DNA of 64,000 bases from Glaciozyma antarctica PI12 (GCA_002917775.1 KZ627157.1:1031454-1095453); one strand, 5' to 3'; shown: positions 11,773 to 23,325, counted from the first letter of the stretch. Numbers and translations are program-made. Notes: a model not told the origin generated them from the sequence alone.

Positions 11773-11903
11773 GGCGGTTTGGTGGTTTCTTGTTGTACAA
11801 CGTATAGCTTCCTGCGTAAAGCCTATCCCTTCGTACCCCTACACTCCCTCGCGCCGTCCCTCATTTCCTTTTACAAGTCGTCCTCCAGCCGAGTTGCGCG
11901 CCC

Positions 11904-12333
11904 TCAAAGCGGCTTGCACGGGAGCTGGGTCAAGAGGCTGTACGCGGGCGCCAAGTCAGCTCTCCTCCTCCTCTGCACTCGCCGCATCCCACCCGACTCA
12001 CATTCCGAACCTCTTCTTGATCGTCACGCGGTGCCTCGAGAACTTGTCGTCGGGCGAAAATCGTGCTGCGTTCGCTGTGGTTAGCTCCTGCTCTGCGCAC
12101 TGAGAGCCAGAAGAGAGCGGACCAGGGTGGGCAGACTTGGTGACGACGCCAGCGGCGGTGACCTTCTGCAAACGGGAAGGCGTGTGAGTAGGAGTAGCGG
12201 GAGAGGCGAGGGCGGGCAGACGAACCTTGAGGGAGTAGAGGCGGGTGCCGTCAGGGTTGAGGCTGTGGTTCGAGGTGTGAGCTAGGCTGACTTGGGGCTA
12301 TCCTGGGTCGACTTACGTGAACTGGAGGTGCAT
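11904..12333 (-). CDS. NOP10: H/ACA snoRNP subunit NOP10
   Basis: Core protein of the H/ACA particle that pseudouridylates rRNA and contributes to telomerase RNA stability in animals. Splicing five exons gives a 64-residue protein beginning [19 protein letters not shown], with the near-invariant segment [17 protein letters not shown] and ending [16 protein letters not shown]. The human protein is also 64 residues and ends RFKVLMTQQPRPVL, which supports the last intron: without it the frame would stop right after RFGM. Intron ends are GT-AG with the local consensus. The gene is convergent with the LAM-family gene. Confidence 0.93.
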
Positions 12334-12925
12334 GGTGAAGCTGACTGGAGTTTTGGGATCGAGAGCGTTCACCGAGAGAGAAGCTCTAACGGAAGAATTC
12401 TCTAGTTGAATATATGCCAGCGTCTTCGCTCCAGTCTTATCGCTCTTGCTTAGAGAGGGAACAGCTGGCTGATAAGTAACGGCCACGACTTTTAAGAGCT
12501 GCTGGCTTTGCTGCGAGCGAGTGACCCAAGGATTGAGCAGGAGCAGCACACCGATCCCTCCCACTCGTTCCACTCGACCCGCTGGGTTCCAGTTCAGCGA
12601 ACGAGCCCTTCTCCTTGAGTAAAATCGTGTTTACAGAGAGATCTCAGTGCACACGTAGGGCGCAGACTACGAAAAGGAAGAATAAAAGGAACTAAAAACA
12701 CAGATCTGGGGCAGTAGTCTCCTGTTGACCACTGGCAGGCGGCGTGCCCTTGCTCCTCTCCCTTTGACCTTATCGACTCGCCTCTCGTTTCCCGCCTCCG
12801 AACAGGTGGCGAGAACGAACGCCTTCTTGACCAGCAACTCACGCCAGCAACCACGAACTCCTACGCCAGATTTGCCCCATCGCAGCCGACCACGACCCAC
12901 CCAACTCAACCTCAATCGACTAGTA
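12334..12925. other. divergent intergenic region NOP10 / PX kinase
   Basis: Presumed shared promoter and 5' UTRs. An open frame runs upstream of the NOP10 ATG on the minus strand, but it has no homologous character and the protein already matches full family length from MHLQFT. Nothing else is recognisable. Confidence 0.4.
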
Positions 12926-15900
12926 ATGCCCAACGCCTCCACGACTGCGCTCACCTCCTCTTCCTCCTGGTTCGCCTCTACTCCCCTCTCCGCTGCCTCC
13001 TCGTCCAAGTCCTCCGCCTCGAAATACGGGACCACAGGGGGCAGAGGAGAGCGCCGCCGACCTCGTGTGGGCCTCGGCGTCTTTGACGACAGGGGCGGCG
13101 AACCGGTTGTGCTAGAGGATGAGCTGGACTTGTTAGGCCTAAAGACCCAACGGATGGGTGGAGCGTCAGCGTATTGAGGGAGGCGGCAAAGCCCAAGGTG
13201 CGGCTGAGGAAGGTGCGTCGTCGTTGGGATGGCGATGGAAGTGGGACCGGGCAAGCTGACTAGTGACTGCTTTCTCCCAGGTGGATCCTATTCTTACGCT
13301 CTACGTTTCGACGCCTACATCAAGCACCACGCTCTCGAGACGCTGGGAAGAGATCCATGACCTCGACGCACGGGTAAGCTCAACGTCTGCGTCTTTCCGC
13401 TGTCCAGAGCTAACCCCAGCTTAATCACAGCTCCGCTCTCAACTGCCAGGCCGCCTACCCTCTCGAAAACTCCCCTCCGCCCCTCCCTCGACCCCGAAGA
13501 AGCGCAACGTGCTCGCAGCCTTGTCACGAACGCTCAGTCCTCGCCGGTCACCTTCCAACGGTCGCGACTCCCTCTCAAAGGATTCCCACACCCCTGCCCC
13601 GGCTTTCGACCTCTTCGAAATTGGCGCCTATCTCACAGAGCTGGCGTCCGATTCGACCGTACGCTCTCACGTAGCCTTCAAGACGTTCTTCGCCGTTCGT
13701 TCGGACGACCTCGAGAGCGTGCGGGTGGAGCGGAGGATCAAGAGGGCCCGGAGCGACCTCACTACCCACCTCACGCCTTCTCGGGAGCCTAGCGAAGGGA
13801 TCGTCGCTGCGAAGAAGGTCGAGCGCGAAGCATCTGGATCGGAAGAAAGCAGCAGCGGCGACGGCTTCGTCGACACTTCCACCGCAGCGCACCTCTCCCT
13901 CTTCCCTCTCCCATTCGACCCTTCGCAAAAGCTTAACACTACGCAGCCAGCCGACCGCCGGGGAGCTTCCGAAGCGACGGATCTGACGGGCAGCAGCGAG
14001 ACGGGCGTCTTTGAGCTTCCTTCGCAGCCGTCGATGGCAGAACCGGGCGACGGACCAGGCTCGCGCAGGAGCAGGATTATCGAGATGCCTGGACAGGAGG
14101 ATCCAAAGCAGGCGAGGAGGAGGACGACGAGCAAGACGTCAGTCGCCATGACCATCGATTCGTTCGAGTGCATGCGAGTGCTTGGGAAGGGATGCGCTGG
14201 CAAGGTGTGCACAATTCGCTGCATAAGCTCAAGATGGGAGACGTGAGGAGCTGACCCCTTTGATCTTGCGCAGGTCCTGCTCGTTCGTCAACGCGAAATT
14301 GGCGATCTCTTTGCGCTCAAAGCAATCCACAAGACTCATGTTCATCGTTGCTCTCAAGCCAACGGCGCCAAACGCTTACTCCGTCTCTAGGTCCTCGCCC
14401 ACCGCGAACTCGACCACACTCGCACTGAACAAGCAGTCCTCAAGCGCTGCTCGCGCGATCACTCGAATCCTTTCGTCGTCAAGCTTCACTATTCGTTCCA
14501 CGATCAGGAGACGCTCTACCTTGCGCTCGACTTCCACCCCGGCGGAGATCTGGCAACGCAGCTGGCGCGATGGGGAAGGCTTGGGAGGGATCGAGCGAGA
14601 TTCTACTGCGCCGAGATCACTGGTGAGTTCTACTTCGTTCAGACGAGAACCACTGCTGACCGCTTGAACTACGCAGAGGGAGTCGAAGGATTGCACCGAG
14701 CGGGCGTCATTTACCGCGATCTTAAGCCTGAGAACGTGTTAAGTATGTCCTCCTGTCCTCGCTTGTGCTGCCTGCGAACCGTCTAATGACTCCTCTCCAG
14801 TCTCTGGCGATGGTCATGTCGTTCTGACGGACTTTGGTGAGCTCCCCGCTGACTTCGATACGACGACTCGCTGACTTCCTTCCCACAGGTCTCTCCAAGG
14901 ACTTTGGCCACACGCGAATCCCTCCTTCGTCCGCCGAACTACGCTCCGAGTCCGACGCAGCTCCTCGACCGCACTGGCTCTCTTCCAACGCCGCTCGCAC
15001 CATTTCGAGACCCGTCTCCTGGGCCGCCAGTCGCAGAGAGACGACTTGTGCGTTCCTATCATGGCGTGCTTCGTGCGGCTTGCTGACGAAGACGCTACCT
15101 AGCCACCTTCTGTGGGACGGCCGAATACCTTGCTCCCGAGGTAAGATTCTGGCGGTTTCGATCCTCCGCGCCGCTCGCTCATGCTTCGCTCAACAGGTAC
15201 TTCTGGGCGAGCCATATTCTTACGAAGTCGACGCCTGGTCGCTCGGCACGATGCTGTACGAGATGCTCTCCGGACTGGTGCGTCCTTTCCTCGTCCTTTC
15301 TCCTCTCCTCGCTCATCGCCGACGGTCTCGCAGACGCCTTTTTGGAGCGAAGATCACTCGACCATGTACCGCAAGGTCCTTCATTCCGGTACGCTTGATT
15401 CACCTGGGACTGACGCACCTGACTAACATTGACCGATATCAGATCTCACCTTTGACGACGACGCACGAATCTTTGACGACGACACGAAGAGCCTCCTTCG
15501 AGGTCTTCTTCAACGAGCTCCTCTGCTGCGCATGACCGACGAGCGCATCAAGAAACACCCGTACTTCAGCATGATCGAATGGGTCCGTCCAGCATACCGT
15601 CGTGCCTACAAGCGAGGACTGACCCCTCTCTACAGCCTCACGTTTTCTACAAGCGCTACGTTCCACCCTTCCTCCCCTCCATCAACCCTCTCGACCCATC
15701 CGACACGAGCCAGTTCGACGACGTCTTTCTCACGATGGAGCCTCAGATCAACGAGGAGACGGCTGCAGGCGCCGAGCGAGACCCACCGGAAGGGGAGCCT
15801 CAAGCGGGATTCGACGACGAGTGCGTTCTTCTCGCTCGTTTTCGTTGATATGCCACTAATCTTACAGCGTTACAGTGGTCGGGACGTGTTCGATGGCTAC

Positions 15901-16662
15901 TCGTTCTACGGCAAGGACGGCGATTCGATATACAGCGGCGACGAGAGAGATGGCGATACCGAGTCGAACGACGACGCTATGGCGACCGCTACCGACGACG
16001 GCGACACCACTTTTGCCCACATCTCTTCCTCGTTCGGGACCGACTCGACGCTCGCCACGACCCTCACCGCCGACTCCCCTCCTCCTGCCCGCCTCGGTTC
16101 GAAATCGCAAGGCGGGCTTGACTCGCTCGCCGAGAGCCCTTCGGACGTCCTTACGGAGCTGTCCTCTCCCGTCGTCGACACGCACGAGGAAGGGCACTCG
16201 GATTCCGACTGGGACATCCTCGACGCCGACGTTGGCGGCGAAGCTCGCAACGGCGGGAGAGGGACGACCCTTTGGGCGCGTGGCGTCAAGGATCGCTATA
16301 AGCTCCTTCTCACCAACGGCAGCCCTCGCAACTCGTCCCCACTCCGCCCTCCAATCACGAGGAACGGCTCGCTCAAGGTCTCCAGCAGCTCCCTCTCCTC
16401 CGCCACTCCTTCACCCTCCAGCACGCCCGAACCTCCTCGTCGAACTCTCCGACGTCTTGGATCGCTCCGTACGCCCAGCAACGGCAAGCTCAGCACGCGA
16501 GGGTCGCAGAGGTCGCTCAATTCGGACGCCGTCACGGAGACTCATTCGCGCCGTTTGGTCGATTCGGCTTCGTCGTCGGGAGAGGGCACTCCCAGGAAGG
16601 CGGGAGCGTTCAAGCGCCTTACGCTCTCTACTTTCCGTCCCAGTTCTATCCCCAAGGCGTGA
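12926..16662 (+). CDS. PX-domain AGC-family protein kinase
   Basis: Predicted phosphoinositide-binding Ser/Thr kinase. The first exons hold a PX-like region (KVDPILTLYVSTPT, RRWEEIHDLDARLRSQLPGR, then LFEIGAYLTELASD). The kinase domain follows: LGKGCAGKVLLV, FALKAIHKTHV, VIYRDLKPENVL, TDFGLSK, TFCGTAEYLAPEVLLGE and DAWSLGTMLYEMLSG. The AGC C-tail is present (YKRYVPPFLPSINP, DTSQFDDVF), as is a hydrophobic motif, VFDGYSFYG. A roughly 50-residue Ser/Pro-rich insertion, its own exon at 14889-15047, sits between DFG and the PDK1-type site. About 250 low-complexity residues follow, ending SSIPKA. The join from exon 1 (MPNASTTALTSSSS) to the PX coding frame is unresolved; a 38-nt intron at about 13128-13165 is one option. 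Relatives: YPK/SGK-like kinases. Confidence 0.85.
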
Positions 16663-17191
16663 GCCTCTCCCCCTCTCCCCCTCTCCTCCCCCTCCCCTCC
16701 CCTCCCGCTCGCCTTCCCTTTCTCCCTTTCATAACAACTACATCCACGCCCTCGTCCTTTTTATCTTATGCCCCCTTATAACGTGTCTCACGAACCTTAT
16801 CAAGCTCCTCGCCCCTCTGCATTCCAACCCCTCACGAACTGCTCGTTGCTCACGATTATTCCCCCGCTCGTCGTCGAAAGGCGCACCTTCAATTTGATAC
16901 CTCCCCCTCCTATTCCACCCTTTTCACTAGTAAGAAATCCAGCTTGCAACACTTTGTCCGTCCGCACTGCACGAGAGCCTGAGAGACAGCAGGAGAGAGA
17001 AATCGCGTCGTTCGATCGGTCGCGAACGCGCGAACTTCGCCCGCACTTCAGGCGTTCGACTGCTGACCCAGCTCTTGTTCCTACTACACCTCCCACTTCT
17101 CCTCAATCTCAGCAAACGTGCGCGGTCCTTTCTCTGCTCTCACAGCTCCGTTCGTGCTGACCTCGTGTTCGACCAGCTCCCCGACCGAATC
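16663..17191. other. region between kinase and TMEM14 gene
   Basis: Begins with a strong C/T-rich stretch (about 16665-16740) of the kind expected in a 3' UTR. The rest should contain the TMEM14 promoter. No credible reading frame was found. Confidence 0.4.
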
Positions 17192-17733
17192 ATGAACGAC
17201 GCCTACGCCGGAGTGAGATCCTCCCTCCGTCCTCAGCTCGGCCTCCTCTAACCTCTCTCCACAGTACGCCGTCTCCTCTCTCGTAGCCCTCGGTGGCCTC
17301 ATCGGCTTCCTCAAGGTACGCGAGATGGTCCCATGACGCACCGCGCGATCGTCGGAGCTGACCCTGAGGATTCAAAGGCTGGGAGCGTACCGAGTCTGAT
17401 TGCTGGAGGAGGAAGTGGAGCTGCTATGGCGTACGGTGTCCTGCGAACGACTCGCAAGGCGAACGATGTCGGCGTCGTCGTCGGTGCGTTCTCGTTGCGT
17501 GTTGTTCGAGCAGTGAGGGGGTTAGCTGACTTGGCTCTACAGGCGTGAGCTTGCTCCTCGTCGTAATGATGGGCAACAAGTTCCTCAAGAGCGGCAAGTT
17601 CATGCCTGCAGGGCTCGTTACGGTGAGTCGAACGCATGCGGGGTAGACGCAAGGAGCTGATTGTGCCGTTCTTTGCTCGTCGCAGCTCCTCTCCCTCGGA
17701 ATGCTGGTTCGCTTTGGATCGAGGCTTTTTTAA
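17192..17733 (+). CDS. TMEM14 family membrane protein
   Basis: Small multi-pass membrane protein of the TMEM14/UPF0136 family, which in animals sits in the mitochondrial inner membrane or secretory membranes. Five exons give about 105 residues: MNDAYAGYAVSSLVALGG, LIGFLKAGSVPSLIAGGGSG, AAMAYGVLRTTRKANDVG, VSLLLVVMMGNKFLKSGKFM and PAGLVTLLSLGMLVRFGSR, ending LF. The repeating GG/GxxxG-rich helices and the KFMPAG segment are the family hallmark. The exact role in fungi is not known to me. Confidence 0.88.
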
Positions 17734-18020
17734 GCTATGTATCGGACTGAACTGGAACGCTCAAGAACGTCGAGGAGAGGTTGGAGAGATGCTCGCTGCT
17801 CCTCAGTCGGGCGAGGTCCTCGTCTAGGCTCTGCTCGGTTCAGATTTCCCTGCCGCTCCTTAAGGCCTTCAGTCCCATCATCTGCCTCTCCTTCGCGGAA
17901 CGCTCGTCGCGAGATTAAATTACGAGAGGACGTAGCTTTGGCGCAGGTGTCGGCGAGAAATTAATCTCACGAGAAAACTCCATCCGCCGCCGCTCTCCCT
18001 TGCACCACACGAACACCCAG
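17734..18020. promoter_or_regulatory. spacer and presumed promoter of the mitochondrial-type gene
   Basis: Tandem genes flank this spacer on the same strand. It is modestly AT-richer near 17915-17985 than its surroundings. No defined motif can be claimed. Confidence 0.3.
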
Positions 18021-18971
18021 ATGCTCGCACGAAACGCAGTCCGTACTGCCGCCCCTCCCCTCGCCCGCGCCTCCTCCACGTCCGCCCACCACCACGCCCG
18101 CCAGTCCCAGCCGAGAGCTGTGCCCCTCCGTCAAGTCGCGGACGAAGGCGGAGCCACCACCCGCCAGATCCAGAAGGCTGTCGAGCAGACCAAGAGCTGG
18201 TACGCCGCCAAGTCGTTCGAGGACGTCCCTCGTCGGGGTCAGACGCAGGTCGCTTCGACTGCTCGTGGCGGTGGAGCGCCCGCTGGTGGACTCGGGAATC
18301 GACTGGCGAAGCGAAGGGGGGAGAAGGGAGGAGTCTTTGATGCGGACGCCAAAGAGATCAGGCTCCCCGCTTCGGATGCCTCTGCTGCCCCAGAGCTGAG
18401 CCCCGAAGACCAGTCTTGGGTGCGCCGCGCTCCTCCCCCGAAGCGAGCAAACGCCTACACCCCTTCCTCCGACCGCCCCTCCTCCTCCTCCCGCCCCACC
18501 ACCAACAACGCCAGCAGCCCATCCTCCCGACCCCCTCGCACTCCCTCCAAGTTCGGCGGCCCCAAATCCCCTTCCTCGTTGTCTCCTCGTACCCCCCGCA
18601 CCTCCTCCCGCCCTTCCACCTCCACCACCCCTCTCCGCGCTCCCTCCAAGTTCACCCTCTCGGAACCTCTTGACCTCGCCGCCTTGATCCAGGAGGACCT
18701 GCGCTCCCGCGCCATCAAGCTCGGACGCTCAGTCGAGGACATCGAGGCGGGATCAAAGGCGCAGCAGGAGGCGCGGTTGGCGGCGCACCGGGAGCTCATG
18801 GGGGATTACTCGCGCTTCTGGCCGAGTCAGGAGGAGCTTGCGGGAGTCAAGGGGAAGGGCAAGGGGAGGGAGGTGATGGGCAGGGCGAGGAAGGTCCTTG
18901 CGGCCAACTCGAGCGTTGGGCTTGAGCAGCGCGAGGTCATCTTGGGAGCGGTGGAGAAGGCGATGAGGTAG
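18021..18971 (+). CDS. hypothetical protein, probably mitochondrial, intronless
   Basis: A single open frame of 316 codons, unusual here because most neighbours have many introns. The N-terminus (MLARNAVRTAAPPLARASST) is rich in Arg, Ala and Ser with no acidic residue, as expected of a mitochondrial presequence. The middle third is a Ser/Pro/Thr/Arg-rich disordered stretch. The C-terminal 100 residues look folded and conserved in character (LDLAALIQEDLRSRAIKLG, RELMGDYSRFWPSQEELAG, GLEQREVILGAVEKAMR). I do not recognise a family. A mitoribosome-associated or assembly role would be a guess. Confidence 0.7.
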   Translation: MLARNAVRTAAPPLARASSTSAHHHARQSQPRAVPLRQVADEGGATTRQIQKAVEQTKSWYAAKSFEDVPRRGQTQVASTARGGGAPAGGLGNRLAKRRGEKGGVFDADAKEIRLPASDASAAPELSPEDQSWVRRAPPPKRANAYTPSSDRPSSSSRPTTNNASSPSSRPPRTPSKFGGPKSPSSLSPRTPRTSSRPSTSTTPLRAPSKFTLSEPLDLAALIQEDLRSRAIKLGRSVEDIEAGSKAQQEARLAAHRELMGDYSRFWPSQEELAGVKGKGKGREVMGRARKVLAANSSVGLEQREVILGAVEKAMR

Positions 18972-19713
18972 ATGGGACCATGGTTAATGAACAGGATGCA
19001 CTGAGAAGTCACAGCGCTGGTGGGATTCCTAATTGGGCGCGAGCGAGGGCGCTTTTTCTGCTCTCATCTCTGCTCCGCGAGACCAAGCGGCATTCGGACT
19101 CTCCAAGGAGTAGGCACAGCGTACAGGGTGAGTTTACCGCGAAGCATCTCGCGCCCTGGCGATACTGCTGCTTCTCCGCGCTCGTTCTTGCCCTCACCTG
19201 CTCGTCGTTATCGGCTCGCGCAATATCTTGCTCTAGCCACAGAAACCCTCTCCAATTTGCGAAATCTACAACTGCCGCCTCGTTGTGAGCTTCGCTAGAC
19301 CTGGTTCGATCGTCGAATGGGTACGCGACAGCAGGAGTTCGGAGAGGAATGCGAGAGCGCAAGGGATTGGTTGCCGAGCTTCTTCGCAGTACTTGAAGCC
19401 GATGTGCCCTCTTTCCAACAAGGCGACCAGTAGCTAGTGCGAACGGAAAGTCAGCTTTGCCACTGAAGGGGGAAGAGATGCACTGGGGACGCGGAAAACG
19501 CGTGTCGGACCTGGAGCTTCGCACTCTCGCTCTCGTCGTCCGCACAAGACCCCACTACACTCTTCCCTCTCTAAGTAACTACGAGACAATTCCCTCCTCC
19601 CCTTTGCTTCGTCCAAAACTATCAGCCGATCGCCAGCATCCGAACTCCGACGAAATCGGTTCGGAGTAGGACCTTTCTCCTCTCCTCTCCCTCTCCCAAC
19701 ACTGCTCGTCGAC
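18972..19713. other. 740-bp region without a supported gene
   Basis: On the minus strand a 100-residue open frame around 19140-19440 lacks an ATG. An intron-like segment (GTGCGA...GCTGAC...CACTAG) lies at about 19435-19525. This could be a small unrecognised gene, but no family resemblance or start could be found. The 3' portion should contain the promoter of the reductase gene, with a C/T-rich tract just before its ATG. Confidence 0.3.
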
Positions 19714-21238
19714 ATGTCCATCCCTGCTACGCACCTCTGCTACCGCATCTCTCATCCCCTCAAGCCTGACTTCACGAACCTCGGCGTGGACTCACGGCCC
19801 ACTCCATCTCCCACCGGGACTCAGGTTCTTATCTGGGTCAAGGCAGTCTCCCTCAACGCTCGTGACTGCCAGATCGCGTCTGGAACCTACCCTGCTCCCA
19901 TTCAAGTGAGCAGAGCTCTCCTGAAGCGCATCTCAAGAGCTGACGAATCACCGACGCCAGGTCGAGGCTGGGATCGTGGCTACCTCTGATGCCGCTGGAG
20001 ACGTTGTTGCGGTGGGCGAAGGCGTAAACCGAGTGAAGATTGGTGATCGCGTCACGCCCATCTTCGCTCAGACGTTCCTGTACGTTTAAGCCGATCGTCC
20101 ATTCGAGGAGAAGCACGGCTGACGAGACCTCTCCGCACTCTTCCAGGCACGGAGACCACAACCCTGACTACCAGAACAGCGGCCTCGGTGGCGGTATTGA
20201 CGGAGTCCTTGCGCAATACTTCCTGTGCGATCAGGTTCGTGTCTCCTTGCGAAGGCCCTTCACCGCGTTCGCTAACCCCAATTCGCAGAGTGGACTCGTC
20301 CTGATCCCCTCCCACCTTTCCTACGTCGAAGCCTCAACTCTCCCCATCGCCGCCGTGACGGCGTGGCACTCTCTCTTCGCCCACCCAGGCGCCGTTCTCC
20401 TCCCAGGCCAGACCGTCCTCGTCCTCGGTACCGGAGGGGTGTCCATCTACGCCGCACAGCTTGCCCTCTCTGCAGGAGCCCAAGTGATTGCCACGAGCTC
20501 CAGCGACGAGAAGCTGGCCAAGGTGGCGGCGCTCGGCGTCGGTTATCTTGGTGGCGTCAATTACCGCAAGGTGAAGGATTGGGATAAGGAGGTGGTGAGG
20601 CTCAACGGTGGACGCAGAGTCGACCACGTTATTGAGGGTACGCTCGTTTGTCTCTCTTGAGTCTCGCCGTGCCTGACGATCTGAGCTTCGCAGTCGGCGG
20701 CAAGGGAACGCTCGTTCGCAGCATCAGGAGCACGCGTCCAGGAGGGAACGTCTGGGTCATCGGGTGCGTGCTTTCCTTCTCCAACCCCCGACTGGAAGCT
20801 CACGAATCTCTCGCAGCTACATGAGTGACTACGCCGAAGCGGAGGAGGAGAAGATCGAGTATGCGAAGGAGATCCTCTACTCGCAAGGTACACTCCTGCC
20901 TTCATCGCGTGCCGTTCCCAGCTGACGTAAACTCCACCAGCCGTTGTTCGCGGAGTCGTTTGCGGTTCGCGCGACATGTTTGAGGACATGAACCGCGCGA
21001 TCTCGGCGCGAAGCCTTCGACCCGTCGTTGACAAGGTGCGTGGGCGCCTCGTTCCCTCAGCGTCGTTTTTAACGTAATTCATGCACAGCTGTTCTCTTGG
21101 GATGAAGCGGTTCAGGCGTACCAGTACCTCAACAGCGGGAAGCACTTTGGAAAGGTGAGTTTGGATGCGCGCGCGATAATTCCTTCTCCCCGAGTGCTGA
21201 GAGGTTACTTGTGCAGGTCGTGATCGAACTGCCGTAGA
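19714..21238 (+). CDS. zinc-independent MDR-family NAD(P)H oxidoreductase
   Basis: Medium-chain dehydrogenase/reductase resembling the fungal zinc-type alcohol-dehydrogenase-like proteins. Seen: start MSIPATHLCYRISHPLKPDF; substrate domain VSLNARDCQIASGTYP, DAAGDVVAVGEGVNRVKIGD; the MDR signature VLIPSHLSYVEASTLPIA, AVTAWHSLF; and the Rossmann glycine motif VLGTGGVSIYAAQLALSAGA. It ends with SWDEAVQAYQYLNSGKHFGK and VVIELP. The GHE/cysteine zinc ligands of true alcohol dehydrogenases are absent, so a quinone- or enone-reductase type activity is more likely; the substrate cannot be told. Eight or so short introns. It is convergent with SHO1. Confidence 0.88.
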
Positions 21239-21515
21239 TGTCTCTCGTTGATGCGAGGGCGAGGGTTCGCAGAACTGGAAATGCAGAAGCAGATTCGCGA
21301 ATCACGAGAGCGGATGGGAGGCAGGCGAGCTGAGACTGCGACGGTGGCTGGCTGCGCTTCGAGACTCGAGAGACTGGGTTCCAACGAGAGTCCGCACGAT
21401 CCACAAAAGCAGTGCAGCGAGCGGAGAAAAAGAGCAGCGCGAGAGCGAGCGAGCATTGAAATAAAATAAACGGCAAGTCACTTCCAAAACTGCTTTCGCT
21501 AGGTCCGTACACAAA

Positions 21516-22954
21516 TTACTGAAGCTGCATGTAGTTTGAGGGTGCGATTCCGCTCGTGCCATCGGCCTTGCGCGCCTGCCACCTGTAGAAGAAGCTCTCC
21601 GTCAGCCTCGCGCCCCTCGAGCACCAAACGAAACGCGACGAACCATTTGCCGGTGTTGTCGATGATGTCGAGGATTTCTCCTTTGGCGAACGAGATCTCG
21701 TTGGGGTCGTCAGGCGAAGCGGTGTCTGTGTCCTCGTTCATCAGCTGCCTCCCTTCCCTCGCCCTTCGAACGTCGACTCACAGGAATACAGCGCGCGAGC
21801 CTTGAGTCCACCCTGGGACTCCCTCTGTTGACCCTCCAGCAAGCCCGCCGTGCCCATGTTCGGACTGTGCCTTCCCTCCTCCTGGTTCCCGCTCAGGTCC
21901 GCGCTCATTCCCTCGTGAAGGCTGCTCTGCTTGTTCCCTCCAACTCCTGCGTACGCGCCGCCTTGGTACGAGACGGGTCCGCTACCGCTCGAGGAGATGC
22001 CGAGGGCTGAGGAGGAATGTTGAGGGCGACGGGAGGAGGGGCCGCCGGAGCGAGTGAAGGGGGTGCCGGTCGAGTTGAAGAAGTGCAGGAAGAACGAGTC
22101 CTCTTCGGAGGTGAGGAAGAGGAGCCAGACAATCTGAAGGAACTTCACGTCAGCACCCTGGTAGCAGAGCGAGTGAATGAGGGAGCGTACGTTGACAATG
22201 GAGAGGAGGAGCCATCCCGCTCCGCTAGCGAGCTGGTACGATGTCGACGCGTAGATGCCGGAGCTGCCAGAAGGAGAGTTCAGCAACTCGTTCTTCCTCC
22301 AACAGTGCGCAAGGGCCTACTTGGTTCCGTGCACAGCAAACACGGTCGCGATGGCGAGGAAGATTGACAGCTGCAAGGGGTCCATCAGCTCCATCCCGTC
22401 CCAACACGCCCGTCGAAACGTACCTGAAACCGGTAGCCTCCGACCGAGTCCGTACCCAAGGCGTAAAGCATGCCCACGATTACGAACAGCTGGAGGAAGA
22501 TTCCTGCGCGCGGAGATCCCTTGTTAGCGCGGCCAGCTTCATACACCCCGAGCGCAACGCACCGAACCATCCCTCTCCCACCGCACTTCCAGCTCCATCT
22601 ATCGCCTTGTCTGCACGTGAAGCTCGTCAGAATGTGCGCTGGTGCCCGAGTGAGAGCGGTCAAGTTACATTTGGCTTCGGTCACGGCCTCTGCAAACACG
22701 GGAAGAAGTAAGCTGCTGCAGCTAGCGAAGAGAACGGCAGCGCTGTTGAGCACTCACGCCCAATGAACGCCGCGAACCAGCCCGCTACTGCTACGATGAA
22801 CGTTCCCAGGATGATTGGATGAGAGAACCTGGAGTAGGAGGTAGAGGAGATGAGGTCAGGATGCAGGGCGCCGGGAAGGAGGAGGAGAGGCTGGTGAGGG
22901 TGCTGAGAGTACTCACACTAGACGCAGATCAAGTCCTCGACCTCCTCGTGCCAT
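21516..22954 (-). CDS. SHO1: high-osmolarity sensor SHO1
   Basis: Plasma-membrane adaptor feeding the HOG MAP-kinase pathway. The N-terminus (MARGGRGLDLRL) is followed by four membrane helices: FSHPIILGTFIVAVAGWFAA, GIFLQLFVIVGMLYALGTDS, SIFLAIATVFAVHG and ASGAGWLLLSIVN/IVWLLFLTSEED. A Ser/Gly-rich linker leads to a C-terminal SH3 domain (KARALYS, NEISFAKGEILDIIDNTGKW, WQARKADGTSGIAPSNYMQL). The four-helix plus SH3 architecture and the ALYS...GIAPSNY spacing identify SHO1 firmly. Multiple short introns. Confidence 0.95.
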
Positions 22955-23325
22955 CGTATCGTTGGGTGAGAGAGTTGTTTGGTCGGAAGGAAGAGGTTCT
23001 CGAAACGGAAGCTCTGCAGCTTCGAAAGGAATGGAGGCGGCGGGGCTCGGCGGGGGATGGGTAGGAGGTCGTCGAGTCGTTAAACTGAAGTCGTGAGCTG
23101 ACTGGGGAGTCTCTAGGGTCGGCGGATCAGGGCGGAGTGGGAGGAAGGAGAGGCAGAGCTGCTTCTGAATCTGGCAGGCAATGTCCCAGCTCGGCACGCG
23201 CAGCTGTTTTGAGTTCAGTACTCCTTCGAAGGCTTCGGACAGGCTTCCTTTTGTCGTGTGTATCGACTTGAACGCGCAATCAGACCATCTAGGATTAGTT
23301 ACTGCCGGTCACAGTTCTACACCGT
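22955..23325. other. region upstream of SHO1 and downstream of SPB4
   Basis: Should carry the SHO1 promoter and 5' UTR and the SPB4 3' UTR; both genes are on the minus strand. I saw no stress-element motif that I would defend and no reading frame. Confidence 0.4.

Noticed and set aside
12345-12573. N-terminal extension of NOP10 by an in-frame upstream open frame
   Set aside because: NOP10 already has full family length from MHLQFT; the extension has no NOP10 similarity.
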